NCBI RefSeq assembly: GCF_023517775.1
Contig: NZ_CP082904.1
Coordinates: 434,001-498,000 of the forward strand
Direction: 5' to 3'
Source of the DNA: Mixta hanseatica
GTDB taxonomy: Bacteria; Pseudomonadota; Gammaproteobacteria; Enterobacterales; Enterobacteriaceae
DNA length: 64,000 nucleotides
How positions within the stretch are numbered: the stretch's first letter is position 1; each line of letters begins with the position of its first letter. Position numbers and translations under genes: made by a program. Under the pieces are notes generated by a model, which was not told the origin of the DNA, ran no database searches, and saw nothing but the letters and a program-made list of their open reading frames with translations. This document shows, in pieces, positions 43,969-55,454 of the stretch.

Positions 43969-44850
43969 TTAGCGGCGGGTACCGGTAATACGGCACCACT
44001 CCTCTTTTTCAGCCACCGGATCAAGCGCAAAACGCTCACGGTAAGCTTCACACACGCTGTCAGCCTGGCTGGCGAGAATACCGGACAAGCCTAAATGGCC
44101 GCCGTGCTTCGGCAGAACGCTGATAAGCGGCGCCAGCTCGCGTAGCGGCCCGGCAAGAATATTCGCCACCACTACATCGGCGTTCAGATTATCTGGCTGC
44201 TGGTGGGGCAGGTAGAGCGACAGGCGATCGGAGACGCCGTTACGCTCAGCGTTATCACGGCTGGCCTGAATGGCCTGCGGATCGATATCAATACCGATGG
44301 CCTGAGCGGCGCCAAGCTTCAGGGCGGCGATAGCCAGAATACCGGAGCCGCAGCCGAAATCGATCACGGTTTTACCCTGCAAATCCAGGCCGTCAAGCCA
44401 GCTCAGACACATCGCGGTGGTCGGGTGGGTACCGGTGCCGAAAGCGAGGCCTGGATCGAGCATTACGTTAACCGCATCTGGGTCGGGTACATCGCGCCAG
44501 CTTGGACAGATCCATAACCGTTGTCCAAAACGCATCGGATGAAAATTTTCCATCCATTCGCGTTCCCAGTCCTTATCCTCGATCTGTTCGATCTTATGGC
44601 GAAAGCCGACGCCCAGCAGTGGATCCTGCTCCAGCAGGCTCACCACCTCCGCCATATCGGTTTCGGCATCAAACAGGCCGATAGCATCGGTATCGCCCCA
44701 CAGGCGCGTCTCGCCCGGCAGCGGCTCAAATACCGGCGTATCGTGCGTATCCTGGAAGGTTACCGACACGGCTCCCTGTTCCATTAACAGGTCACCCAGC
44801 GCTTCTGCATCCGCACCGGTTGTGTTGATCTTAATTTGTATCCAGGGCAT
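43969..44850 (-). CDS. prmA: Ribosomal protein L11 methyltransferase
   Basis: This 293-residue SAM enzyme trimethylates L11. The N-terminal L11-binding domain ([34 protein letters not shown]) is followed by a methyltransferase domain with [16 protein letters not shown] and [20 protein letters not shown] (SAM motif I, about residues 160-179). It lies 11 bases after panF. In E. coli it leads directly into dusB-fis; here the carbonic anhydrase intervenes. Confidence 0.98.
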   Translation of the reverse strand: MPWIQIKINTTGADAEALGDLLMEQGAVSVTFQDTHDTPVFEPLPGETRLWGDTDAIGLFDAETDMAEVVSLLEQDPLLGVGFRHKIEQIEDKDWEREWMENFHPMRFGQRLWICPSWRDVPDPDAVNVMLDPGLAFGTGTHPTTAMCLSWLDGLDLQGKTVIDFGCGSGILAIAALKLGAAQAIGIDIDPQAIQASRDNAERNGVSDRLSLYLPHQQPDNLNADVVVANILAGPLRELAPLISVLPKHGGHLGLSGILASQADSVCEAYRERFALDPVAEKEEWCRITGTRR

Positions 44851-44861
44851 AGCGATTCTCT

Positions 44862-46313
44862 TTATTCATACAGTGAAGATGCGTCCGACGCTGAAGCCGA
44901 ACGACCAAACAGGTTACCGATAATAAATGCCAGCAGGCTTAACAGCAGGGCCGGTACGATAGGATGAAATCCTGCCGGCTGCAGTTGCAGCGCCGCTAAC
45001 AGGGTATAACAGGCCGCGCCGACAATCATGGCGCTCAGCGCGCCCGCCGCATTGGCTTTTTCCCAGTAAAGACCTAATACCAGCGGCCACAGGAACACCG
45101 CCTCCAGTCCGCCGAACGCCAACAGATTCAGCCAGATCAGCATATCGGGCGGATTCCACGCGGCCAGCAGCAGTAAAAGCCCCAGAACCAGCGTTACGAT
45201 GCCGGAAAGGCGCCGCAGCCGTGGCTCGTTATCCATCTGTTGCGGATAGAGGCGCAGATAGAGATCTTTCACGATCGTGGCGGAAGATTGCAGTAGTTGC
45301 GCGTTGATCGTCGACATGATCGCCGCCATTGGCGCCGCCAGAAAGATTCCGGCGGCGAACGGCGGCAGGACAGTCAGCATCAGGGTAGGAATGACGCGAT
45401 CCGGAATGGTCAGATCGGGCAGGATCGCCCGGCCCAGCGCCCCCGCCAGATGCATGCCAAACACCAGCACCGAAACAACCATGGTGCCGAAAATAATGCC
45501 GCGGTGCACCGCCTTGCTGTCTTTATAAGAGATACAGCGCACGGCGGTGTGGGGCAGGCCGATCACGCCGAAGCAGACCAATACCATAAAGGAAGAAAGG
45601 AACGTGGGCGTAATTATATTATCGACGCCCTGCGGCGTAATTAGACGCGGATCGATCTGCTGCAGCTTGCTGACGGCGGCGTGCATGCCGCCTGCCGCAT
45701 GCACAACGGCAAACAGCAGCAAAAAGGTGCCGATCAGCATCACCAGTCCCTGCATCGCATCGTTCAGCACGCTGGCGCGAAAGCCGCCAAAAGCGGTATA
45801 GAGGGCAATGGTGCCGCCGAAGATCAGCAAACCGGTGTCATAGGGAATGCCCGCGGCGGTTTCCAGCAGCCGGGCGCCGCCGATAAACTGTACGGTCATG
45901 GCGCCGACAAATGCCACCAGCAGACTAAGGCTGGCCAACCAAACCAGCAGCGGGCTGCGGTAGCGCGCGTAGAGCATATCGTTGAGGGTAACCGCATTGT
46001 AGCGCCGCGCCAGGATAGCGAACTTTTTACCCAACACGCCAAGCGATAACCAAACGGCGGGTACCTGAATCATCGCTAACAGCACCCAGCCCAGGCCATA
46101 TTTGTATGCCGCGCCCGGCCCGCCAATAAAGGAGCTGGCGCTGATATAAGTGGTAGTCAACGTCATCGCCAGCACGAAGCCGCCCATTGAGCGGCCGCCT
46201 AGGAAGTATTCGTTAAGGAAGTTTCCCTGACGGCGTTTGCGCATCGCGTAAACCGAGAGCAGGGCGATTAACAGCAGATAACCGAGCAGAGGAAGGATCA
46301 CTTCAGTTTGCAT
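44862..46313 (-). CDS. panF: Sodium/pantothenate symporter
   Basis: This 483-residue inner-membrane carrier of the SSS family has about 12-13 membrane helices and takes up pantothenate for coenzyme A. Conserved [18 protein letters not shown] and [19 protein letters not shown] segments are present. Three consecutive ATG codons occur; the third (46313, [10 protein letters not shown]) is preferred because it has proper spacing from TGGAGG and matches the E. coli length. It overlaps the yhdT end by 11 bases. Confidence 0.97.
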   Translation of the reverse strand: MQTEVILPLLGYLLLIALLSVYAMRKRRQGNFLNEYFLGGRSMGGFVLAMTLTTTYISASSFIGGPGAAYKYGLGWVLLAMIQVPAVWLSLGVLGKKFAILARRYNAVTLNDMLYARYRSPLLVWLASLSLLVAFVGAMTVQFIGGARLLETAAGIPYDTGLLIFGGTIALYTAFGGFRASVLNDAMQGLVMLIGTFLLLFAVVHAAGGMHAAVSKLQQIDPRLITPQGVDNIITPTFLSSFMVLVCFGVIGLPHTAVRCISYKDSKAVHRGIIFGTMVVSVLVFGMHLAGALGRAILPDLTIPDRVIPTLMLTVLPPFAAGIFLAAPMAAIMSTINAQLLQSSATIVKDLYLRLYPQQMDNEPRLRRLSGIVTLVLGLLLLLAAWNPPDMLIWLNLLAFGGLEAVFLWPLVLGLYWEKANAAGALSAMIVGAACYTLLAALQLQPAGFHPIVPALLLSLLAFIIGNLFGRSASASDASSLYE

Positions 46314-46563
46314 CATCATCCTCCAGCGGAATCTCGCGGAAGCAGACGCGAACCATCAGCCAACAAAGAAAAATAAATAACAGCGGCGCAAACAGGCAGG
46401 AAAGTTCAAACCAGCGCGGCAGGCCGGTTAAGCCGGGCTGCATGCCGCCCAGCCAGGCGCAAAGCGCCCAGACGGCCAGATAGGCCACGGCCAGCCAGAA
46501 GGACCAGCGCGCCTCACGGTGTGCCTGAATAAAGCGCGTATCGACAAGAGTGCTTTTCATCAT
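46303..46563 (-). CDS. yhdT: DUF997 family membrane protein YhdT
   Basis: This roughly 86-residue protein has two predicted membrane helices (FWLAVAYLAVWALCAWLGG and WFELSCLFAPLLFIFLCWLMV) and an acidic tail IPLEDDDAN. It is of unknown function but always next to panF and overlaps its start, suggesting a partner role in pantothenate uptake (inference). The start is uncertain: ATG at 46563 or 46560, or a start closer to VDTRFIQAHREARW. Confidence 0.88.
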   Translation of the reverse strand: MMKSTLVDTRFIQAHREARWSFWLAVAYLAVWALCAWLGGMQPGLTGLPRWFELSCLFAPLLFIFLCWLMVRVCFREIPLEDDDAN

Positions 46564-46579
46564 CAGCAAAACCAGAAAG

Positions 46580-46602
46580 AAAAAAGGCCGGACAAGCCGG
46601 CC
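46580..46602 (-). terminator. Terminator after accBC
   Basis: On the minus strand GGCCGG and CCGGCC arms (46597-46602 and 46586-46591) flank a five-base loop and run into six T residues. It lies between the accC stop and yhdT; the two genes are on the same strand with yhdT downstream. It should separate aroQ-accB-accC from yhdT-panF-prmA, at least partly. Confidence 0.85.
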
Positions 46603-46622
46603 TCAGACAGGGCAACAGGAAA

Positions 46623-47972
46623 TTATTTCTCTGCCAGACCCAGTTTTTTCTCCAGATAGTGGATATTAGTGCCACCGTGCTGGAAGTTTTCGTCGCACAT
46701 GATCTTCATCTGCAGTTCAACGTTGGTTTTTATCCCGTCGATGATCAGTTCAGCCAGCGCGTTTTTCATGCGGGCAATCGCCACGTCACGGTTTTCACCG
46801 TAGGTGATCAGCTTGCCAATCATGGAGTCATAGTATGGCGGCACGGTGTAACCGGCATAAATATGCGATTCCCAACGCACGCCGAAACCACCCGGCGCGT
46901 GGAAGCGCGTGATTTTGCCCGGGCTTGGCAGGAAGGTATTAGGATCTTCCGCGTTGATACGGCACTCCACCGCGTGGCCTTTCACCACGACTTCTTCCTG
47001 TTTGATCGACAGCGGCTGACCGGCAGCAACACGTAGCTGCTCTTTGATCAGATCCACGCCGGTAATCATCTCGGTAACCGGATGCTCAACCTGAATACGG
47101 GTGTTCATCTCGATAAAGTAGAACTCGCCGTTTTCATACAGGAACTCAAAAGTACCCGCACCGCGATAGCCGATCTCAACGCAGGCCTGGGTACAACGCT
47201 CGCCGATATAACGGCGCATTTCTGCCGTAATGCCCGGCGCCGGCGCTTCTTCCACCACTTTCTGGTGACGACGCTGCATAGAGCAGTCGCGTTCAGCCAG
47301 ATAGATAGCGTTGCCCTGACCGTCCGCCAGCACCTGAATTTCGATGTGGCGCGGGTTCTCCAGGTACTTCTCCATGTAGACCATGTCGTTGTTGAAAGCG
47401 GCTTTCGCTTCCGCACGCGTCATGTTGATGGAGGTTTCCAGCTCTTTATCGCTACGGACAACGCGCATACCGCGTCCGCCGCCGCCGCCGGAGGCTTTGA
47501 TAATGACCGGATAGCCGATACGTTTCGCGATCGACCGATTTTTCTCCATGTCATCGCCCAGCGGACCGTCAGAACCAGGTACGCAAGGTACGCCCGCTTT
47601 TTTCATCGCGTTGATTGCGGAAACTTTATCGCCCATCAGACGAATCGTTTCGGCACGCGGCCCGATGAAAATAAAGCCGGAGCGCTCAACCTGCTCGGCA
47701 AAGTCAGCGTTTTCAGACAGGAAGCCGTAGCCCGGATGAATAGCCACCGCGCCGGTGATTTCCGCAGCGGAGATCAGCGCCGGAATATTCAGATAGCTTT
47801 TTACTGACGGCGCCGGACCGATACAAACGGTCTCGTCAGCCAGCAGTACATGTTTTAAATCACGATCCGCGGTGGAGTGAACCGCAACGGTTTTGATGCC
47901 CAGTTCTTTACAGGCACGCAAAATACGCAGGGCAATCTCACCACGGTTGGCAATAACAATTTTATCCAGCAT
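46623..47972 (-). CDS. accC: Biotin carboxylase subunit of acetyl-CoA carboxylase
   Basis: This 449-residue ATP-grasp enzyme carboxylates the biotin on AccB, the first half-reaction of fatty-acid synthesis. The N-terminal domain begins [21 protein letters not shown]. The ATP lid is [13 protein letters not shown] (about residues 160-172), and the active site segment [12 protein letters not shown] (about 290-301) is intact. It lies 11 bases after accB in the same transcript. Confidence 0.99.
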   Translation of the reverse strand: MLDKIVIANRGEIALRILRACKELGIKTVAVHSTADRDLKHVLLADETVCIGPAPSVKSYLNIPALISAAEITGAVAIHPGYGFLSENADFAEQVERSGFIFIGPRAETIRLMGDKVSAINAMKKAGVPCVPGSDGPLGDDMEKNRSIAKRIGYPVIIKASGGGGGRGMRVVRSDKELETSINMTRAEAKAAFNNDMVYMEKYLENPRHIEIQVLADGQGNAIYLAERDCSMQRRHQKVVEEAPAPGITAEMRRYIGERCTQACVEIGYRGAGTFEFLYENGEFYFIEMNTRIQVEHPVTEMITGVDLIKEQLRVAAGQPLSIKQEEVVVKGHAVECRINAEDPNTFLPSPGKITRFHAPGGFGVRWESHIYAGYTVPPYYDSMIGKLITYGENRDVAIARMKNALAELIIDGIKTNVELQMKIMCDENFQHGGTNIHYLEKKLGLAEK

Positions 47973-47983
47973 GGTTCGCCTCG

Positions 47984-48451
47984 TTATTCGATGACGACCA
48001 GCGGCTCGTCAAACTCAACAGGTTGACCGCTCTCGACCAGGATAGCTTTAACCACGCCCGCCTTGTCTGCTTCGATCTGGTTCATCATTTTCATGGCTTC
48101 AACGATGCACAGGGTATCGCCGATATTGACCTTCTGGCCCACTTCAACAAACGCTTTAGCATCCGGGCTCGGGGTGCGGTAGAAGGTTCCGACCATCGGT
48201 GAGCGAACAATGTGACCACTCAGTTCAGCGGCGGCAGGCGCTTCGATCGCTGGCGCGCTGGCTGGGGCAACGGCGGTAGCCAGCGCCGGCTGCGGAGCCG
48301 GTACAGCGTAAGCCTGTTGCATCATGGGATAAGGAGCGGCTGCAGGTGCGCGGCTGATACGAACTGATTCTTCGCCTTCGGAAATTTCAAGTTCAGCGAT
48401 ACCGGATTCTTCAACCAGTTCGATCAGTTTTTTAATCTTACGAATATCCAT
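47984..48451 (-). CDS. accB: Biotin carboxyl carrier protein
   Basis: This 155-residue carrier shuttles carboxyl groups between AccC and AccAD. The N-terminal domain (1-35) is followed by an Ala/Pro-rich linker (about 36-76) and the biotinyl domain with [10 protein letters not shown]; the biotin lysine is K121. In E. coli the N-terminal region also takes part in autoregulation of accBC. It lies 21 bases after aroQ. Confidence 0.99.
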   Translation of the reverse strand: MDIRKIKKLIELVEESGIAELEISEGEESVRISRAPAAAPYPMMQQAYAVPAPQPALATAVAPASAPAIEAPAAAELSGHIVRSPMVGTFYRTPSPDAKAFVEVGQKVNIGDTLCIVEAMKMMNQIEADKAGVVKAILVESGQPVEFDEPLVVIE

Positions 48452-48472
48452 GAGTGTGGTTCCGTACTCTGT

Positions 48473-48925
48473 TTAATTTGATTTTGACAGGCGTTTTACT
48501 GCCGTTTGTAAAGCCCAGGAGTAACCGTCGACGCCAAGTCCACAGATTACACCGGCAGCAATATCAGAAAGCCAGGAATGGTGGCGGAAAGGCTCGCGGG
48601 CATGCACGTTAGTGATATGCACCTCGATAAAGGGAATATCCACCGCCAGCAGCGCATCACGAAGCGCTACGCTGGTATGCGTGAAAGCCGCCGGGTTGAT
48701 AATGATGTAATCAACGTTGCCTCTCGCCTCGTGAATACGATCAATCAGAACGTGTTCTGCATTCGACTGTAAATGGCTTAGTTTCACATTCAACGCGCTG
48801 GCCTGCGATGTCAGATCGTCTACGATCCCGGACAGCGTGGTATGCCCATATTTGTCTGGCTCACGCGTCCCCAATAAATTGAGGTTGGGGCCATTCAAGA
48901 GCAGAATATGAAAATTATGCGCCAT
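48473..48925 (-). CDS. aroQ: Type II 3-dehydroquinate dehydratase
   Basis: This 150-residue enzyme converts 3-dehydroquinate to 3-dehydroshikimate, the substrate of AroE also encoded in this window. Motifs are [23 protein letters not shown] (catalytic Arg and Tyr region), [18 protein letters not shown] and [17 protein letters not shown]. The start at 48925 gives the family length. E. coli uses the unrelated type I enzyme AroD, so presence of AroQ is a lineage marker. It leads the aroQ-accB-accC group. Confidence 0.97.
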   Translation of the reverse strand: MAHNFHILLLNGPNLNLLGTREPDKYGHTTLSGIVDDLTSQASALNVKLSHLQSNAEHVLIDRIHEARGNVDYIIINPAAFTHTSVALRDALLAVDIPFIEVHITNVHAREPFRHHSWLSDIAAGVICGLGVDGYSWALQTAVKRLSKSN

Positions 48926-48962
48926 TATGCTGCTATCTCCTGCAATAAGTGAGGCATCGCGT

Positions 48963-48991
48963 AAAATACCTCGTGAAAAGCCATTTGTCAC
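48963..48991 (-). promoter_or_regulatory. Probable promoter of aroQ-accB-accC
   Basis: On the minus strand GTGACA (48991-48986) and TATTTT (48968-48963) are 17 bases apart, 38 bases before the aroQ ATG. It lies in the 235-base gap after msrQ. No regulator site was identified. Confidence 0.5.
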
Positions 48992-49160
48992 CTTTCTGAA
49001 GTGAAAAAGAGGCTTTCATCGCAACCGAAGCCGGGCATTATATCTATTTCGTTACTTTTCGCAGCTAAATACTGGTCGTATCTGCGGAGATTATCAACGC
49101 GAGCGGAAAAACTTTCTCTGAAGTTAGGCAGATATGTGGGATGCGGCACAAATTATGCCG

Positions 49161-49766
49161 CTATTTGGGCCACCAACGGCGAAATTTCTTATAACGCCAG
49201 GCCAGCAGGAGAATCGCCAGCAACACATAGAGAAGCGGCTGCGGAGAAACCACTTTAACTGACCAGATATAGTGGATGGGCGCAAGAATCGCGACCAGAT
49301 AGATAAAGTTGTGCAGCGTTTGCCAATGTGGCCCAAGTCTGCGCTGAAACTTCTGCAACGAGGTAATCGCCAGCGCCAGCAGGATGACCCAACTAATAAT
49401 GCCCAGCGTTAGATAAGGACGCGAAATTAATTCGGCGCCGAGCAGCGACAGATTATTGATGCCCAGTTCCAGCAGCGCGTAGCTTGCCAGATGCAGCGTG
49501 GCCCAGGCAAAACACCATAACCCCAGCAGGCGTCGTACGCGAATCAACAGCGGCTGGCGGCCATAGCGCGCCAGCGGCGTCACCAACAGCGTTGCCAGCA
49601 AAAACTTTAACGCCGTGCGCCCGGTAAAATGCTGAATATCTTTCGCCGGGTCGGCGCTAAATCCGCTGCCCTGTAGCACGGAGAAAATCAGCCACAGCAG
49701 GGGCAACAGGCCGGCCAGATGCAGCAGCACTTTCAGGCTCGTTATCTGTTTTAACGTCAGGCGCAC
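49161..49766 (-). CDS. msrQ: Haem-binding quinone oxidoreductase subunit MsrQ
   Basis: This 201-residue inner-membrane haem b protein of the ferric-reductase-like family passes electrons from the quinone pool to MsrP. It has five to six membrane helices, with conserved histidines in [38 protein letters not shown]. It begins immediately after msrP, one base downstream of its stop, so the two are coupled. In E. coli it is yedZ, in another part of the chromosome. Confidence 0.96.
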   Translation of the reverse strand: MRLTLKQITSLKVLLHLAGLLPLLWLIFSVLQGSGFSADPAKDIQHFTGRTALKFLLATLLVTPLARYGRQPLLIRVRRLLGLWCFAWATLHLASYALLELGINNLSLLGAELISRPYLTLGIISWVILLALAITSLQKFQRRLGPHWQTLHNFIYLVAILAPIHYIWSVKVVSPQPLLYVLLAILLLAWRYKKFRRWWPK

Positions 49767-50771
49767 TCAATAATTCTCCCTTAAATCCAGCCCGCGGTAG
49801 AGAGAGGCAACCTGTTCGCCATAGCCGTTAAATAACAGCGTAGGCTGCCGTTTAACATCCAGAATGCCGCCGCTGCCGATAAAACGCTCGCTGGCCTGCG
49901 ACCAACGCGGATGATCGACGTGCGGGTTTACATTGGCGAAAAAGCCGTACTCATCCGGCGCCAGCTGATTCCAGGTGGTAGGCGGACGATCGCGCGTCAG
50001 TTTGATATGCACAATCGACTTAATGTTTTTAAAACCATATTTCCACGGCACCGTCAGACGGATCGGCGCGCCATTCTGCGGCGGCAGGGCTTTGCCATAA
50101 ACGCCGGTGGTAAGCAGCGTCAGCGGATGCATCGCCTCATCCAGGCGTAAACCTTCGACATAGGGATAATCCAGCCCGCCGCCAATAAAGCGATCCTTTT
50201 GCCCTGGCATCTGGTCAGGTGCGTACAGCGTTTGAAAGGCGACATAGCGCGCATTGCCGGTCGGTTCGGCCGCTTTGAGCAATGCGCCTAATTCGAAGCC
50301 AATCCAGGGGATAACCATCGACCAGGCTTCAACGCAGCGCATACGATAAATACGCTGCTGCTGGGGAAAACGTTTAAATATATCGTCCATATCCAGCGTC
50401 AGCGGCTTCGCCACTTCACCATCGATACGAATTTTCCAGTTCTCTGTTTTTAGCGTGCCGGCGTTGGCGGCAGGGTCCGCTTTATCCAGGCCGAACTCAT
50501 AAAAATTATTGTAACCGCTGACCTTTTCCTCTGGCGTGAGCGGCAGCGCCGCCTGCCAGGCGTCGGGTTTACTGAAATCCAGCGGACGGCCTGCGGGCGC
50601 AGGTGGACGATCGTTGCCCTTGAACCAGGAGAGTACGTCGGCCTGCGCGCCGCCGGGTACGCTAAGCGCAGCCGCACTTAAGCCCAGCGCCTTCAGCACC
50701 TGGCGCCGCTGCTGGTGGAAAATCGTTTCTGGGGTTACATCCGCTTCGGTAAGCTTATTCACCGGCTTCAT
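49767..50771 (-). CDS. msrP: Periplasmic methionine sulfoxide reductase MsrP
   Basis: This 334-residue molybdopterin enzyme repairs methionine sulfoxide in envelope proteins. A twin-arginine signal ([28 protein letters not shown] at about residues 22-23) sends it folded through Tat. The molybdenum cysteine is in [14 protein letters not shown]. The start at 50771 matches E. coli length; an upstream extension to 50861 is unlikely. It pairs with MsrQ. Confidence 0.96.
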   Translation of the reverse strand: MKPVNKLTEADVTPETIFHQQRRQVLKALGLSAAALSVPGGAQADVLSWFKGNDRPPAPAGRPLDFSKPDAWQAALPLTPEEKVSGYNNFYEFGLDKADPAANAGTLKTENWKIRIDGEVAKPLTLDMDDIFKRFPQQQRIYRMRCVEAWSMVIPWIGFELGALLKAAEPTGNARYVAFQTLYAPDQMPGQKDRFIGGGLDYPYVEGLRLDEAMHPLTLLTTGVYGKALPPQNGAPIRLTVPWKYGFKNIKSIVHIKLTRDRPPTTWNQLAPDEYGFFANVNPHVDHPRWSQASERFIGSGGILDVKRQPTLLFNGYGEQVASLYRGLDLRENY

Positions 50772-50889
50772 GGTTCTACTCCTGTGCAGGCCCCCCGCCG
50801 CGCGGGCAGGGAGCAGATAACTAAGCATGAAGCAAAACAGCCATCCCGCGTCTGTTTTCACGCGAAAATATGAAATTTCCTGGTGAGCT

Positions 50890-51873
50890 TTATGCCTGAG
50901 CGATTTTTACCAGCGTGCGACCGGTTACTTTATTATCCAGCAGGCGCTGCGCGGCATCGGCGGCTTCCGCTAACGTCACCTCCGTGGTGGCCTGTTGATA
51001 GAAGCTGGCCGGCAGCGTTTTAACCAGGCGCTTCCAGGCTTCGATGCGGCGGGCGACAGGCGTTTGCACTGAATCGACGCCCTGCAGACGCACGTTGCGC
51101 AGAATAAACGGCATTACCGAGGTAGGCAGCGCAAAGCCGCCAGCCAGACCGCAGGCGGCCACCACGCCGGAATAGTGCATTTGCGCCAGCACGCTGGCCA
51201 GCACCTTATCGCCGACGGTATCAATCGCCCCGGCCCAGCGCTGTTTCTCCAGCGGTCGGCTTTCAGCCGTAAACTCGCTGCGCGGCAGCACCTTAACGGC
51301 GCCGAGCTGGCGCAGGTAATCGGTGTTGCTTTCCCGCCCGCTGACGGCGGTCACCTGATAGCCCAGCGCGCTGAGCAGGGCGACTGCCGTGCTGCCGACG
51401 CCGCCGCTGGCGCCGGTCACCAGCACCTCGCCTTTATCTGGCGTAATACCGCCATCTTCCAGTGCCATAACGCACAGCATAGCGGTAAAACCGGCGGTGC
51501 CTAAGATCATCGCCTGACGCCCCGTCATCCCTTCCGGCAACGGCACCAGCCAGTCGCCATTGACGCGCGCCTGTTCCGCCAGTCCGCCCCAGTGCGTTTC
51601 GCCAACGCCAAAGCCGGTCAATAACACTTGCTGACCCGGGTGAAAGCGCGGATCCTCGCTGTGATGCACGCTACCGGCAAAATCAATGCCGGGCACCATC
51701 GGAAACTGACGGATAATTTTGCCGTTACCGGTGATCGCCAGCGCATCTTTATAGTTGATGCCTGACCAGCTAACATCTACCGTGACGTTGCCCGGCGGCA
51801 ACTGCTGTGGCGAAATATCGCTTAAGGCGACGCGGTAAGCGCCGTCAGATTGCTCAATCAATAAAGCCTGCAT
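50890..51873 (-). CDS. acuI: Acrylyl-CoA reductase (NADPH) AcuI/YhdH
   Basis: This 327-residue MDR-family oxidoreductase reduces acrylyl-CoA to propionyl-CoA, a detoxifying activity shown for E. coli YhdH. It has the N-terminal GroES-like domain ([14 protein letters not shown]) and the Rossmann motif [20 protein letters not shown] (about residues 150-169). It is the zinc-free type, lacking the structural Cys set. The start at 51873 is [11 protein letters not shown]. It diverges from csrD across 213 bases. Confidence 0.94.
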   Translation of the reverse strand: MQALLIEQSDGAYRVALSDISPQQLPPGNVTVDVSWSGINYKDALAITGNGKIIRQFPMVPGIDFAGSVHHSEDPRFHPGQQVLLTGFGVGETHWGGLAEQARVNGDWLVPLPEGMTGRQAMILGTAGFTAMLCVMALEDGGITPDKGEVLVTGASGGVGSTAVALLSALGYQVTAVSGRESNTDYLRQLGAVKVLPRSEFTAESRPLEKQRWAGAIDTVGDKVLASVLAQMHYSGVVAACGLAGGFALPTSVMPFILRNVRLQGVDSVQTPVARRIEAWKRLVKTLPASFYQQATTEVTLAEAADAAQRLLDNKVTGRTLVKIAQA

Positions 51874-52086
51874 GAGATTCTCCTGAATTTTGTTATTCAA
51901 TAGTAACGATACAGCCTCTGGCAACTATACTCGCCGAAGGGTAATAGAGTCTGACCGTTCGCAAATAAAACGCAGGCTATTGATTATTTTGCTGCTGGCG
52001 ACGCGATACCTTCCGCATGTTTACCCTCTGGCACCCGCTCCTTATCGTAGTGGCGTGGTCATAACCGCAGTGAAAAAGGCACAGGG

Positions 52087-54036
52087 ATGCGATTAACCAC
52101 CAAACTCTCAGCGTTTGTTACGCTGCTTATTACTCTGGCGATAGTGTTGATGTTGGCAGGCTGTACGCTGAGCTTTATCTGGCTACGCAGCGAATGGACA
52201 GAACAGCAGGTACAGGCGTTGAGGACGGAAGTCGATCAGGCGCTGCTAACGCAAAGTCCCGCCGACTTGACGCCATGGCTACGGCGCACCATGCCGTTGA
52301 TGGCGATAGAACAGTTACAAATTATCAGCAAAGAGAACGCCATTCTTTCGCTATCCCGCCGCCAGTATCCTCTGCTGGATGATGAACCCAATCGCTTTCG
52401 CCGTTACGATTTGCCGCTGCTGCATCAGCAGGGTTGGGTGCTGCGCGTTGAACTGCTCGACCCGGCAAATACCCGGTTTAAATCGCTGCTCGGCTCCTCA
52501 ATGATCATTGCCGTGGTGCTGGCTGCGGCTTTTATGCTGTTGCTGCTGGTGCCCACCCATCGCTGGCTATGGCGGCAACTCAAGGGGATGGAAAGCCTGG
52601 AAAAGCGCGCTGAACGAATTATTGACGGCGAGCGGCGCGGTATCGGGCGCGGCAATGTGAATGAATGGCCTTCAAAAGCCTCTACCGCCATCGATTTGCT
52701 GCTGGACGATCTGCAGGAGGCGGGCGAACAGCGCACCCGCATCGATACCCTTATCCGCGCCTTTACCGCGCAGGATGCCGCGACCGGCCTGAATAACCGC
52801 CTGTTTTTTGACAATCAGCTGGCGACGCTGTTGGAAGATCAGGAGAAGGTGGGCACGCACGGCGTGGTGATGATGATCCGTCTGCCCGATTTTGACAGCC
52901 TGAGCGAAATATGGGGCAGCAGCGTGGTACAGGACACGCTCTTTTCGCTGGTTAATATGCTTTCAACCTTTGTTATGCGCTATTCGGGCGCGCTGCTGGC
53001 ACGCTACTTTCGCAGCGATTTTATGGTTCTGCTGCCGCACCGCACGTTAAAAGAGGCGGACGGCATCGCCGCGCAGCTGATTAAAGCGGTTGATGCGCTG
53101 CCGCCTGGGGCGATGATTGACCGGCAAAACATGATGCATATCGGCATCAGCGCGTGGCGCAGCGGGCAAACCACCCAACAGGTGATGGAAAGCGTTGAGC
53201 AAGCCACGCGCCATGCCTCGTTGCAGGGCGGCAACACCTGGGTAACGGCGGAAGGCGCGGATACCGACGGCGGACGCGGCAGCGTTAAATGGCGCACGCT
53301 GCTGGAGCATACGCTGAAGCGCGGCGGGCCGAGGCTCTATCAAAAGCCCGCCGTATTACGCGATGGCCATGTTCATCACCGAGAGATGCTGCCGCGAATT
53401 TTTGACGGTGAAAAAGAGCTGCTGGCGGCGGAGTTTATGCCGCTGGTACAGCAGATGGGGTTGGCGGAGGCTTACGATCGTCAGCTAATGCAGCGCATCA
53501 TGGCGCTCTCCGCCTGTTGGCCGGAAGAGACGCTGGCGGTTCCGCTCACTATCGATTCGTTATTACAGCCTGCGTTTCAGCGAACGCTGCGCGATATGCT
53601 GCTGCAATGTACAAAATCGCAGCGGCAGCGTTTTTTATTTGAACTTGCTGAGGCAGAAGTGTGTCAACACTTCAATCGTTTGCAACCGGCGCTGCGATTG
53701 CTGAAAGGTTTTGGCTGCCGTTTGGCCGTCAGCCAGGCCGGATTAACGGTGGTTAGCACCGCCTACATTACCCTGGCGGGCGTTGAGCTGATTAAGCTGC
53801 ATCCGGGCCTGGTGCGTAATATTGATCGACGCACTGAAAACCAGCTGTTTGTGAAGAGTTTACTGGAGGTGTGTACCATGACGCCGGCGCAGGTTTTCGC
53901 CGCGGGCGTCAGGACGCGGGAAGAGTGGCAAACGCTATCGGCGCTTGGCGTTGCCGGCGGGCAGGGCGACTTTTTCTCTACTTCCCAGCCGGTTAACAGC
54001 AATGTGAAAAAATATTCGCAAAGAGTTCGGGTTTAG
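52087..54036 (+). CDS. csrD: RNase E specificity factor CsrD
   Basis: This 649-residue inner-membrane protein promotes RNase E decay of the CsrB/CsrC sRNAs and so controls CsrA. Membrane helices lie at about 9-33 and 136-156, with a HAMP-like segment to 230. The GGDEF domain is degenerate: FRSDF at residues 308-312 replaces GGDEF. The EAL domain starts with AAEFMPLV in place of EAL and lacks the catalytic set, so cyclic-di-GMP turnover is not expected. Position next to acuI and mreB matches E. coli. Confidence 0.95.
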   Translation: MRLTTKLSAFVTLLITLAIVLMLAGCTLSFIWLRSEWTEQQVQALRTEVDQALLTQSPADLTPWLRRTMPLMAIEQLQIISKENAILSLSRRQYPLLDDEPNRFRRYDLPLLHQQGWVLRVELLDPANTRFKSLLGSSMIIAVVLAAAFMLLLLVPTHRWLWRQLKGMESLEKRAERIIDGERRGIGRGNVNEWPSKASTAIDLLLDDLQEAGEQRTRIDTLIRAFTAQDAATGLNNRLFFDNQLATLLEDQEKVGTHGVVMMIRLPDFDSLSEIWGSSVVQDTLFSLVNMLSTFVMRYSGALLARYFRSDFMVLLPHRTLKEADGIAAQLIKAVDALPPGAMIDRQNMMHIGISAWRSGQTTQQVMESVEQATRHASLQGGNTWVTAEGADTDGGRGSVKWRTLLEHTLKRGGPRLYQKPAVLRDGHVHHREMLPRIFDGEKELLAAEFMPLVQQMGLAEAYDRQLMQRIMALSACWPEETLAVPLTIDSLLQPAFQRTLRDMLLQCTKSQRQRFLFELAEAEVCQHFNRLQPALRLLKGFGCRLAVSQAGLTVVSTAYITLAGVELIKLHPGLVRNIDRRTENQLFVKSLLEVCTMTPAQVFAAGVRTREEWQTLSALGVAGGQGDFFSTSQPVNSNVKKYSQRVRV

Positions 54037-55385
<1,349 letters not shown>

Positions 55386-55393
55386 TCTGCCAG

Positions 55394-55430
55394 AAGGGAG
55401 TGCGCGGCGAAAGCAACACTCCCTTTTTTT
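55394..55430 (+). terminator. Terminator or attenuator between mreB and mreC
   Basis: AAGGGAGTG at 55394-55402 pairs perfectly with CACTCCCTT at 55417-55425 and ends in T residues. It is placed 9 bases after the mreB stop and 25 bases before mreC, so it should reduce transcription into mreCD and explain a high MreB to MreCD ratio. Confidence 0.88.
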
Positions 55431-55454
55431 GATGTCGGGGAATACGCAGAGTTT

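Noticed and set aside
49001..49258. Plus-strand frame of 85 codons between aroQ and msrQ
   Set aside because: It runs antisense across the aroQ promoter region and msrQ 3' end, with no ribosome site and no recognisable family.
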